From assembly GCF_000208865.1 (NCBI RefSeq), contig NC_018398.1, positions 3,602,769-3,666,768 of the forward strand: DNA of 64,000 nt, read 5' to 3'. The stretch is from Neospora caninum Liverpool. Its lineage: Eukaryota; Apicomplexa; Conoidasida; Eucoccidiorida; Sarcocystidae. A program made the translations under genes and the position numbers. Positions 1 through 12,000 of this stretch are shown one piece after another. The number at the start of each line of letters is the position of its first letter. Positions within the stretch are counted from its first letter, which is position 1. The notes beneath the pieces were generated by a model. It saw only the letters and a list, made by a program, of their open reading frames with translations. It ran no database searches and was not told the origin of the DNA.

Positions 1-10
1 TGTTTCTTAC

Positions 11-3000
11 CTGCTTGGAGACCCACATCTTCTTGAAGGTGGCCAGCGATGCGAGGATGGAGCCTCCGATCCAAGTGGAAAACTTTCGCTCGGGAGGGGC
101 AGAGATTCGAATCTGGTAGTCGCGAACAGTCAAACGAGAAACAAACGTCATACTCTGGAAAGCAGCAAACTTTCCTCTCCTGACTAGACAAACGCCGGGC
201 CAAAGCGACGGGGAAACACCCAAGGACTGCGGTTGTCTTTTTCACACCCGATATCCTCTTGGTGATTACCCCGTCCTCCTCTGTCTCTAAATATATACAT
301 ATACATATGCATGTGGGTGAGTAAACCTCGTTTGGGTACTTGTGTACATGCAGGCCACTTCAGAGAGAACAACCGAGGCGTTTGAATTGAAACGAATCCC
401 TTTCCATACCTTGATATCCTTGGGCGCCAATTTTCGGACTTCATTCAGCAGGCGGTCTCCAAAGCCGTGAAACATCGTCGAGCCTCCGGCGAGGACAATT
501 TGAGAGTACAGCATTCTCCTGAGGTCCAAGTCGCATCGACTGACTGATGTAACTAGGAGCTCGTGCATGCCTGAGGGACGGGACCCAGAAACATGCGGCG
601 ACAGGAGACAGTGAACAGAAAGTCTTTGCAGCTCCAAAACGCACTTCCCTTCTTAGCGACTGCGAACTGGGTTTTCGAGATAAGCACCTCTTTGAGAGAC
701 TTGAGAAAACGCGTGTGCACCAGGTCACTTTTTCCCGCTCTTACCTGCATACTCCAGGCCAATCAGAGACGGGTGGAAGAGGATCTCCGGTGCTCGGTAG
801 CGTTCGGATGCGATCTGGGCGAGGGCACCACGCAGCGTCCAAAAGAGCAAAACACGCAAGAAACGTTCGTTCAATCTTCTCTCGACAGAACTGGTCCCCT
901 GCCAAAAAACAAAACCTCCCCGCATGCGCGAGGACAGCTAGAAAACGCGCGTCGCCCGTGTTCGTCAGCAGCCGCGAGGACGCGCGGTAGACATGCACAT
1001 ACGCATGCGATTTCAGACAGAGTTAGCCCCCCTTTTCCCGGACACAAAAGTATTTACAGGCACGGGGGCACTCGGTCTCTCCGGCGCGAGATGTAGATCC
1101 ACGAGCGTGCACCGCGACCTGTTCGGTTGCTCCAGTAAGTGCGCCAGTGGAAATCAAAATGAGGAAAACCCGGGCGGCGCAGAGCCACCCTGGTTTACGC
1201 ATCTTTGCTCGTCTGGCTCTCTGACTCGAGCCGTTTGTGCCGACCTGGATCTGCACACCGTCGGGGAGCTGGAAGGGATACCCGCCTCCGGTTTTGTCGA
1301 ATCCCTGGGCTTCTTCTTTCTGAGGATTGAAGGCGATGTAGCACGCGCTCTCCTTGATGCTCCGAACGACCTCCATCTCCGCCTGACATGTAAGAGAACG
1401 AAGAATTCAGCACACGCATGCACCACCCAGTGTCTCCTCAGACGCGCCGTGCGTGGCGTCGACACAAAACCTCGACAGGCTTGTTGTCCTCGAACGCAGG
1501 AAGACAGCCAGCACGTAGCGCGTTCCCCAGCGCCTGCTGCGCAATAGGCCCCGGGTGTGTGTGTGTGTACGCGTGGATCGCGACTGCGGCGGCCATGGTG
1601 CGTGGCTGAGGGAGCGCCGGTTCGTTGGGAGAGACCATTCACAGAAGCACTCTCGCGGCCTCAGGAAATGTGCGTGACGCTGTGCTGCCCTCAGGAAACG
1701 CGTTGCCCCAAACAAGACACGCGTCGCCGACTCCGCCTGAACAGGCTTACAGAAGTGTGGAAGATGTGTCCTGCGCGTCTGAGGAGAAGCGCGAGGTAGT
1801 CCGTGATATCTCGGCCAGCCACGTCCGAGCGCATGATGGCATGCGAGAGGGAAAACCCTTCGTAGACAGGCACAGCGTGGGTCACGCCGTCCCCACTGTC
1901 GAGAACAACACCTGTGGTCCGCCCACTTGAGTACCTGAAAGGGAGATGAGAGCACAAGACCATCCAAGGGTCGTGCAGAGAGAGTAAACGAGGCAGATAT
2001 GAATATGCAGCACACGCAGCACCCGGCGCAGCGCAAGAACTGTCGCAGAACGATTGTGACCATCTCTGGGAGACTCGCGCACTTACAGGGCCAGAATGGG
2101 CTGTGCAGAAACAAACATGGCCGGCGAGTTGAAGGTTTCGAAGAAAATCTCTGCCGCCTTCTCGCGTTGTCGCCGAGGATTCAACGCGCTTTCGGTCAGC
2201 AGTACGGGATGCTGTGGAAAAAAACGCACACGCATGAGCACGCAAACATGGGACGCGCATGAAAAGGTGACTCCCGAACCGGGCTGTTCCTGTGCCTCAG
2301 CCGAAAGGGAGGGAGTGTGTCCGTCCATTTCTCGCTCTTTCGTCCAGATCCCACTCCGCTTTTCGCTGCTGTGCCGCTGCGTTGAAGTCTTTCACGACCC
2401 CCCTCACGACCGTCCGCTTGCCGGGGGGGGGGGGGGGGGTGACTCTAGGAGCCACGCACTTCTTCAGAGTTGATTTTCATTTCAGAGAAGACGTGAGTCC
2501 AAACAAGTTCCATGTCGAGCCAGTCGTCCACCATGCCATGGCACATGGGGTAACTCAGTTTCAGAAGACCTCGCAGCTGCTCCTGAGGGCACAGGCGACA
2601 AGGCAGAGAACGGGGGTGCCGTGACACACCGTGCGGCACTGAATTCGCCAGTCAGCTGCCAGGGAGAGTCGCTGACGTTCAGGCCACCGATGCCGTATTC
2701 ACTAGAGATATTTTGCAGAAAGGCGAGCAAGAGAGAACCGGACTTACGGCCTTTGTTCCCACGAAGACGTCGCCCTCAATGGCGCCGGCCATCACGCGCT
2801 GAAACTTGGGTCGGCCGACGCTGAGAGGCCACAGGGAGACAGCAAGGAAAGAAAAAGAAACGTGTGAGGCTTGGGCAATTCGTGAAACGCACGTTGAGGC
2901 AGCAGCCGCTGACGAGCTGATGCTACACACGCCACGTTAGGAGTTGGAGAAATGGACCGTGTGAAAACGACGAAGTCACGAGGGTGGAGAGGCCCGAAAC

Positions 3001-3276
3001 AGAGCTTTTGTAGAGTGCACGGCTTTCGACATCAGCGTGTGTTGGACTGGATGAAGGCCGGGAGGTTCCGACGTGAGAGAAATGCAGACAGATGTGCCTT
3101 AATGCGCAGCCCGTTCTGGATCAGCGAATAATGGGCGCGACGCCTTACAAGGCAGGAAAGACGCATTTTGGGGTATCTTCGCCGGCGAACCCCGCTTTGA
3201 TGATTCCTGACCCATTGTCGATCACCAACGGCTGGTTGGCGATGACCTCCTCGAATCCGCCGCTGCTTTTCAACAT
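11..3276 (-). CDS. ARP1: ARP1 / centractin (actin-related protein 1), 3' end beyond the window
   Basis: Actin-fold ATPase; in other eukaryotes ARP1 forms the short filament of dynactin, the cargo adaptor of dynein. Minus-strand exons, in transcription order: 3276-3149, 2820-2748, 2582-2460, 2211-2087, 1934-1751, 1382-1245, 814-745, 570-410, 112-11. All junctions are GT-AG and in phase, giving 368 residues; family members have about 376, so only the C-terminal tail is missing. Residues 18-32 carry phosphate loop 1 ([15 protein letters not shown]), a middle exon carries loop 2 ([16 protein letters not shown]), and a late exon has [18 protein letters not shown]1 rather than conventional actin is indicated by NPQKEE, GFGDRL, LAPKDIK and the ending TFKKMWVSK. 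Start codon 3276-3274 opens the first exon. The call is firm at family level; the extreme N-terminus ([10 protein letters not shown]) is divergent and the start is inferred. Confidence 0.92.
2423..2439. repeat. 17-nt poly-G run in an ARP1 intron
   Basis: An uninterrupted run of 17 G on the plus strand. It lies in the ARP1 intron between exons 2582-2460 and 2211-2087, so the transcript carries poly-C about 20 nt after the 5' splice site (2459-2458). The tract could slip in replication and assembly, and its plus strand could form a G-quadruplex. Confidence 0.9.
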
Positions 3277-6007
3277 CTTGGTGAAGCAAGGATGGTGCGG
3301 CCGAGAAAACGAGGGAGGGCAGAAGGTCGGAAACGAACAGGAGAGTCGCGGCGGAGGGTTTGCACTGGTCGGGCCTTGAGAGGGGTGGAGAGGCGAAACA
3401 AGGGTTGGACAGTGCGTTCAGGAGTGGCGTTCGGCGCCGCGCTTCTGACAACGACGGTGCGAGGGCGTGGATAGAAAAGAAGCATGCCCGGCGTCTGTGT
3501 CATAACTTTCAGCGCCACGCGCTAGAAACGCGGGGGGAGGCAGAAAGCGAAGAGATGACGCCGAGTAGGAGCCAGAGCTTCGAAAGCCGCTGCGTCTTTT
3601 GTCCGCGCTTGGATAGGTTGCGGCTGTGAGGGATGAACAGCAACCTGTTAGTCGTGACGACTGAAGAGTGTTCTCTGCGTGGGTAGCAGACAAAGTCGTG
3701 GCGAGGCGGAGGTATACGGCGTGAAGACTGGACGGAACGGACAGCGGTAAGAAGGCCAGCGTCAAAATACCGGCGTCATGGCCTCTCGCATGCCAACAGA
3801 CAAGAAAGGCCCACTGAAAAGGGTAGGTACGTAATTAGAGGAAGGCGAAGACTTTTGCTCGAGACACGGACACTATACAGGGAGGCTGAACGATGAGCGA
3901 CAGAGAGCGGGAAAAGGAGGCGAGGGAGCGGCGGCCAGCTGCAGCAGAATCAGAGACCAAGGTTGCCCCTGTAGTGGAGGCGTTAACGCTGAAACGGGGA
4001 AACAGGAAAGCAGAAGGAAATATGGTGAAGAAAACTAGGAAACAGATCGCCAGTGCGGTGCCGAAACAGAGAATTCCGTGGCGAGCTGAGCCGCAACCGC
4101 AAGAAGCGGGAGAATGATTCGGAACGTTAGGAGGAGGAAAACAGGCGATCACGCTAAACGACATGGACGTAATGGACTATTTCCTCCAAGATTTTCCTGC
4201 CAAAGATCTCGTCTTACGGCTGTGTTCCCTGTTTGGACCCCCGAATGCTGTTTCTCGGCGGTCAGTGTGTGTCGAAAAATTCCTCAGCGAGGAGAGAGAG
4301 GCAGCACAGCAAGCAGGACCAGCCACAGTCCGGACCCTTGCTCCGCTGCAAACCGCAGGCGCGTTGACACTCCCCTCCCGTATGTTGAGAACGCCGCAGC
4401 ATGCAACCGGCAGAAAATGCCGCATCTGACAATCATTGATGCCTCGTCTCTATGATGTATGCTACTATGACGTTTTGCCTGAAATGGTTCAACTCTCCAG
4501 TTTTTCAGCGATACCGGGTCCATTCCGTGACGCGGATCAGAGTTGGCTGAAGTCAAGACGGAGCTCTCAGACATGTATGCATGGTCACACAATGGGATGA
4601 CCAGGGAACGGAATTGACTTCTCGTCGTCCTGGACATTCTCAAGGCTCTACACCGTCTTTATTTCCTTGTTTGTAATCCATTTACACGAGCCGATATGAA
4701 GGGCAGACTTCAATTTGATCTGATGGAGTTTTTGAGGTCGAATGGTCTCGAGCCAGCCAATCCAGCTTACCGAGCCATGCTGTATGTACAGAACAGCCTT
4801 GGCTGTGGCGACCTTGCCGTGCCTTGCGGCTGTGGAACTGAAGAGCGCAGTTTCGTTCCTCTCTTGTAGTTCGTACCCCCCTTCTTTCGAGTGTAGACAA
4901 CCAAGTTCGTGTGACAGCCCAGTTCACTCCAGTCTCCTCTCAGGGCCGCCTCGAACCGTCAGTCTTACCCGGAATTCCTTCTTGTTCGTCGCCACCAAGC
5001 CGTCCTGCCTCACTTCTGGTTTGTCCCCGCACGTCCCAGCTCTGGATCAGCGCGTTATCCGGACTCGCGAGAGCTTTTATTGCCTTCAAATCTCCTCTTA
5101 CAGTGCGTTCCCGTCGTCACCTGATTTTGTGCAAACGCTAGACGGATCGTTCGTCACCCGTGAAACCGCCTGCCGGAACGTTTTCTACACGTGCGGTCGA
5201 CAGTGAAGAGTGAGGCGGGTCCCGTTTCCCCCTTCTTCTGCATCTCGAATAGCTTCACCGAAGCGCCACGGGCGTTTTTCACCAATCGTAGCCGGATCAA
5301 GTCAGGGATGAACGGCTGTGAATCCACGCTCTCGACACGATGCGCGTCATTTGCGATGTGGCCTAGGAACATCTGTGACCGTTATCTCTTTAGCGGGCTT
5401 TGAAACCCAGGAGTACTGAGTTTCCTTGTGTCCGTGAAGGACAAGAGAGGACAGACTCTGCGGACTTCGCAGAGTGGCCATCATCAATCCCGGGGGTGGC
5501 CGTCTGGCACTTGGATTTTGAATCCAAAAACAGAGATGTCGAAACCCTAAAACCCGCAGAAATCGCGCGGTTGTCTCTGTGTTTCCTCTCCAGGCCACGG
5601 GAGTCGCTGCACAAGCTGCTTCCGACGTCTTTTTGCGTGCCGGTGCCTTTCTTGTCGTTCCTCGTTTGGTACTTGCTATGTGGACGGCGGATTGTTTCCA
5701 GGTCGTTTTGCTCGCGTGACAATGACGGAAACGGGCGTGACGTTAGCCCAGTGGAGTCGCTGTTGTGGCTTTCCGTGTCAACTCTTTCGCCGTCCTCCAC
5801 GCTGGATCGCGGTGCCCGCGGATGAATCTGGCCTGGCGGGCTCTGACGCATCCCCAGAAGAGCTCACCTGATGCCTGGTTCATGCACTATCGGGCCCTCG
5901 TTGGTTTCTCTTCTACGGGGTTCTCCCCCCGGCCATGACTCACAGCAGGCGACGATCTCTCGGCCGCAGTCCGACGAAACCGTAGCCTGCCTTTCCTTGT
6001 CTACACG
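3277..6007. promoter_or_regulatory. 2.7-kb divergent intergenic region (ARP1 and RCC1-GAP 5' regions)
   Basis: Lies between the start codons of the minus-strand ARP1 gene and the plus-strand RCC1-GAP gene, so it must hold both promoters and 5' leaders. Several chance ORFs cross it on both strands, but none shows a recognisable domain. A short basic ORF at 3893-4117 is noted only as doubtful. No defined promoter element could be assigned. Confidence 0.55.
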
Positions 6008-9000
6008 ATGGCTCTCCAGCCATACGCACCTTTCGGTGCGATGGCCGTACAAAACTCCGCGGGGGTACCGGACGTGTACGTGCCAAATCTTGCAGCGGAC
6101 GAGCAGGATGAGACAGCCAACCGCATTGCGCGTCTCGGGCCCACGAGTGTGAAACGCGTCGCGCTTGGCCTGTACCACACTCTCGTTGTCGGCCTCAAAG
6201 GCGACCAGCCGCAGCTGCTCGCCTGGGGCAAGAACTACAACAATGTGCTGGGCTTGGGCGTGGAGACTCGGGAACGCGTCTTTCCCGGCCTCGTGCCTTT
6301 TTTCAGCAGACATGGTGTCTTCGAGGTCAGTTGCGGGACTAACAACTCTGCTGTCTTGGTCAAACGCGCGCAGCAGTCAGGCGGCAAAGTCTACACCTTT
6401 GGCTTGGGCAACCGGGGCCGTCTGGGGTATCCGAAGAGCAAGGCGGAAGGCGGTGCTCGGCAACAAGGAGACGACGCGGGAGACGGCCAAGAAGACGGGC
6501 CTTCCTGGTTCACTCCCAAACCTGCACGAGTCCGATTTCGCGACAAATGCAAGATCGCGCGGATCTCCTGCGGTGCGGACCACACTCTTGCGCTGTCCGA
6601 CGGGGGCGCCCTGTATGCGTGGGGAGTCGGGTCTTACGGAAATCTTGGACAGGGAGACACGTCCGACGCGTACAGTCCGGTCAGGGTCCTTTTGGGCTCT
6701 GAAAAAGGATCAGGGAAAAAGAAGGAAAACCTGGGAATAGGAAGACGCGGGACGGATCCCGTCGTCGTCACCTGCTGTGCAGCAGGCGCGAAGCACAGCA
6801 TGGCCTGCACGAGCGACGGGACTCTCTGGACTTGGGGCCATGGCGGTAAGTAAGCGCACACCGGGAGATGCACGGAATCGCGAGCCTTCGGTGGTGCGTA
6901 GACCGTGCTGTGCGACTTTTCGGCACCGCAAAAACCAGAGACATTTCAGGCCAGGCCACGTGTCACGTGTCACTGTCCTTTGTGCGGGCGAAGCGTACCG
7001 TGTCTTGCAAAAGGTGTTTTGTGCCTCGTGTGCGAATCGCGGGAACTCCACTGCAGTACCATAAGGTGGGAGAGAGATTTCTGGAAGAGGGCGCGACCCT
7101 CGTCCTGCGCTCCAGGTCCAGCACTGCATGCAGCAGCAATGCAGGACCAGCTGATTTACGCATGCGCCGCTTCGCATGTCGAGGCTCTCAACTCCTAGAC
7201 TCTCCCCAGACAGCGATGGAGAGAGGCGCAGGAAGGAAAGACAGCTGTGTCGAATGCCGCATCGGTCAACGCGTTGGACCGTCACACTCGGCCGCGCGGT
7301 TTTGGTTGATCGCAAACGTCTGAGGCCTCCTTTCGTCGTCTTCTACTTGTGCAAGGTGTCTCGCGGTGTCTCTACAGGAAATGGACGGCTCGGACTCGGA
7401 CACAACAGGGGCAGTCTGTCTCCGGCAGTAGTGGACTACATCCTGGATCGAGACGTCGTCTTTGTGAGCGCTGGAGACTCACACAGTGCATGCATTGACC
7501 GACAAGGCGTGTTATACACGTGGGGGAGCGGCGGCTTTGGGCGTCTCGGCCATGGCGACCAAGGCGAGATTCCCGTCCCAAGGAAAGTGGAAGGGTTCGG
7601 TGGAGTCCCCGTTCTTCAGGTAAGCCTTTCAGGTGCAAGCAAGACAGGTCGCGGGATCAGCAGAGGGGGAGAAGACTTGAGGACCCAGGAGGGTCATCGG
7701 CGATCTCGGGGGTATACGCCCGCCTTCCTCGTATCAGCAGCCAACGCCCTCAGTAGTCGTCGTAACGGATCATTATACAATGCTGTTTACACGGTTCAAC
7801 CCTGTGCTTTTTCCAACTCAGTTAATGCGTCTTAGGTTTGCTACGCGTTACCCACCGATGTACTCACGTTCGTTTCTAGTCGAGCAAACCCTGTCGGGCA
7901 GATGGGACACAGCGGCCGGGGACGTGCCTGTCTTAGAGGATTGTTTTTTCTGAGACTGGAGGGGCGGCCCGAGGTGGGGTCGAGGTCCCCCCATCCGTGC
8001 ATCGGCCGACGCAGAATTGCCTGTCCTTACGTAGATCATGTCGATCGTGGTTTTTAGTCACATCCCCTCCAGATTGCCACACATTTGCGGTATGTTCTTT
8101 AGCACGCTTCGCTTTTTCCTTCGCCACGCCGTATATCCTCTTTGCGGCTGTGCCCTCGAGGCATTTTTGGTGTCCGTGTGGTCTCCGCTCGGCGCGCTCG
8201 AGAACCGCGGCTCCTTGGGTCAGGTGTTTCGCTCGACGTCCTTCTGTCTCTCCGCGGCTTCCCTGTGCTGCCCCAGGTTGCTTGCGGCACATTCCATACC
8301 CTCGCGTTGACTCACAAGGGGACGGTTTTCGCCTGGGGCGCGGGCCTGGCACTCGGGCTGGGGGAAGGCGAAGACGGCGGCGGCGGCATGGTGACGGTTC
8401 CAAAGCACCTGAGCGATATCGAGGTGGCCGTGCTGAATGTCGCAGCGGGTCCGTACCATTCTGCAGCAGTTACTGTGGGCGGGGATCTCCTCGTTTGGGG
8501 CGTGGGCGGCTCTTCCAGGCTCGGCCATGGCGACCAACAAAACCAGGTAGGCGCAAGCGGGAGACTTGAGCGACTCGGCGAAAACCCCTCTCGTGGCGAT
8601 TCGTTTTTGATGGGGCACACACGATTTGAGGCAGCCTCTGCTGTAAAACGCAGATTCATGTTCTCTCGTCTCGTCTCTTCTCCATTTCTTCTCCGGAGAC
8701 GCGCACACGCGCCGACGTGTCTGTGTACCGGCACGCATATATGTGGCGGATGCGTCCCCACATCAACAGATGTGCTTCGACAACCTTCCCACAGGTTTCC
8801 CCGAGGGGCACGTCGATTAGCGGGAGACTTGGCGAGCCTCGCGGGGTGCCGGAGCGTCACAACGCCGTTCGGGATTCACACGCGAGATACCGCCGCGCTG
8901 ACTCCAGAGAGCGATTGAGCGAGAGGCGTGGTCTCGGTCCTTTCCTGGCGCAGACGAGGCGCTGCGTTCTTTTCTCTCCGTTCTCCTTCCTGCTTTTGCC

Positions 9001-12000
9001 TCTGTCTCTTCTTTGCCCCCGGCAGCAGTGCTCGGTCCATTGGCCCCGAGAGGTTTTCGGTCGGTCCCCCGAGTGCGTCTTCCTTCGGGTTTCCTTTCCC
9101 CCTTAAAAAAACGTGGGCCGGCGGTGGTTCCCGATCCGCCCCTTTCTCGTGCGGTGCTCTGAAGATGTCTCTCCGCTGTCTTCCTGTCCCAGTTTCGCTT
9201 CCCTCTTCTCTTTACTTTCCCCCTCCAGCCCTTCCCAAAGTACGTGGCAGACTTGCGGAACCGCATGTACGTCGCGGATCTTCAGTCCATGCTCGGCGTC
9301 AGTCGCCTCAGACGCGACTATTCAGATTTCGACGTGTTGGGCGAGTCGGCAGGCGGCGCAGGCGCGAATGCAGCGGCCTGGACCCTCCAGAGTTTAGGCT
9401 GCGGGGAGAACCACACCGTTGCCCTCACAGGCACTGGCGCTGTCTGGGTCTGGGGGTCCAACGACGAGGGACAGCTGGGCCTTGGCGAACAAGTCGAAGA
9501 GGTAAGACTGCGGTTTTCCAGGGGGTCTGTATCCACGTCTCTATGCTGTTGTCCCCTCTGTCAACGTACAGCGGTTCCTCGCACGGTCGACATCTCAGCC
9601 CTCGGCATCTCTCCCTTACATATGTATATTATATATATATATATATCTACATTTATATAGGTAAGTTTAGATCGATTTAAACCGCTGTCCACGTGCTGAT
9701 CGATCTACTTATCTCCCTATATGTGCATAGATTCTTATCGAGATACCTGTGTATCTTGGTATACCTGTTTCTTTCGTTCACTGCAGAGATGTCTTCCCCA
9801 AGGGCCCTTTCCTGCGTTTTCCTTCGCCTCGTACCAAACGCGAGTTGGCGCATTGTCCACGGCCTAACTCGAAGGTATCTCCCCTTCACATCCCTTTGTT
9901 TCCAAGAGGCTCATCGCTCGAGTTTGTCGCTCTCCTTTCTCTCAGGACCAGTACGAGCCGGTGAAGCTCGACTGCTTCAGCACACCCATTCGCAGGATCG
10001 CGTGCGGAAGCAAACACTGTCTTGCCGTTGCGCAGTATGGCGACGTTTTCGCATGGGGCGCAAACGACGACGGCCAGCTGGGACTTGGTACGATTCGGCA
10101 AGTGACGTTTTCGTGACTCTTTGTTTGCACCACTTTCTTTTCTGGAACATGTGTGTTAAGGCAGCGGCCCAGCACCTCCGTTGGCCCACGCCCCGGAGGC
10201 ACCCGTCAAAACGTATCCGCTGCGCGCGTCCCTCAGTTCTACACTCTTCAGTCGGCCGTCTGACTCCAGGGTTGGAGGGCCGCCGGTTCATTTCTTGATG
10301 AGCATCTCCCGTCTCCTGTTTCCGCTGTGCCGTGTCTCCCGCGTTCGAGATTCGCGTCCTCGGTCGCGTTGTGTCGTGTTTCCCAAACCGACAGAGAGCC
10401 GTCGTCTGCGATGGTCGGAGGTCACACGCTCGCCCTTCGCGTGCATGCGCTGCCAGCGCGGTGAATCCTTCGAATTTGTTCTTCCCTGCGTGCGTTTTCT
10501 CGCTGGTCCTTTCGTGCTGCGCACCGACTGCCCCTCTTGTCAGATTGGCGGTGCGGTCGGTCGTTTTGCGTCGAACCTGGAGTCCGGCGTGTGGCGATCC
10601 GTGCAGTGCGTCTCTCTCTGTGCGCCGGCGAAGACTGCGCCGCAGGCAGTGGGACTGGGGGTCTCGCCATCCTCTGGTGTGCTTTCTGTCTTTGCGGCTT
10701 TGGGCTTGTAGGAGTCTTGAGGCCCTCGTTCGAGCCGGCTGCCGTTACCGCCCTCCGGCAAGCTATCGACGTCTTTTGTGGGGATGACTACAGCGCATGC
10801 ATCACAAGCAATGGCGGCGCACAGACTGTCTCCCTCGCCCTCGAATCCGGAACGGAGTTCGGCGACCTTTGGACGTGGGGCGCAGCAGAGAGCGGGAAGC
10901 TCGGCCTCGGCGAAGACGTCGCGTCTGGGTCCATTCTCACTCCGCAAAAGGTTCCTTTCTCGGTCCCCGTCTGCGCATGCTCGTTAGGTGCGCACAGTGC
11001 AAGAGAATGCTCTGCAGCCCAAAGTGACAGTGTAGTGCGGGGCATGCGAACAGTCCTGCACCGATACACGATCGTTTCTGTGTAGAGAAGGACGTATGCA
11101 AATCCACAAATGCGCAGGATTAGGCTTTCGGGTTCGGATTTGAAACCCAGGAAGACACGTCGATAGTCGCGGGTGTAGGTGGACTCCAGCGGAGCCGTGT
11201 CCACTGGTCGTTTGTACGTGTGCGTGTGGATATCCCGTTGTCGACACAAAAGACACCCGTCGCCGCTTTCGCTCCAGGACACCGCCTTGTGTGGGTCCAT
11301 AGGTCGTGAGTCTTCTGTGCGTACACGCAAGGAAATTGTATCAACGCGGTGACGTCAACGCGTGAGGCTGCCTCGGGGAGATGCGTCGTACGTGGAGTCC
11401 TTTTCTCTGCTCCCGTTTCCTAGGAACGAGCCATGCCCTCGCTATAACAGCTCGAGGCGAATGCTATGCGTGGGGCGCTGGCTACTACGGCCGTCTAGGA
11501 ATCGGAACCACGGCGAATGCGTACGCACCGACAAAATGCGATTTTCCCAAAGGTGTCCGGGTACGTTTCTCGCCGTCCTCTTCACGCTGGACGGCCCGCC
11601 GAGCAGCAGCTGTGGGTTGAACCACCTCGTGCATGTCGAGAAATCCTGAAAGCGTATACGGCTGCGTCGGCGGTTGCCGCCGACCCTGGATGAGTAACGA
11701 TGGGTCCAAAATTCTTTGTGGCGTCGATAAACCTCAGCCGGTGTGCGTTTCTCGTTGGGGGGCACCAGGGTCCATTTGCGCCTGCGTAGATTTTTCACGT
11801 TTTTTTGTATTTTTCTGCTCCGTCAAAATTTCTGTGTGGATTTTCGTCCCGCAGATCAGAAGCGTGGCTGCGGGTGCGAGTCACTCGCTGGCGCTGTCTA
11901 TGGACGGAGACCTGTGGATCTGGGGAAAGAAGGAAGACACCTGCAGCACGACAAACTACAATTCGCCCAGGATCTTCATGCAACTCGAGAGTCCGTCAGG

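Noticed and set aside
3893..4117. 74-codon basic ORF (MSDREREKEARERR...) between ARP1 and the RCC1-GAP gene
   Set aside because: It has an ATG but no motif or context; low-complexity charged ORFs of this size are common in leaders of this genome.
4742..5206. 154-codon plus-strand ORF upstream of the RCC1-GAP gene
   Set aside because: Ser/Cys-rich with no domain, inside the expected leader and promoter of the downstream gene.
11120..11170. tRNA-like GGGTTCGGATTTGAAACCC stretch
   Set aside because: It has a T-arm-like look but no A box, acceptor stem or cloverleaf; it lies in an RCC1-GAP intron.
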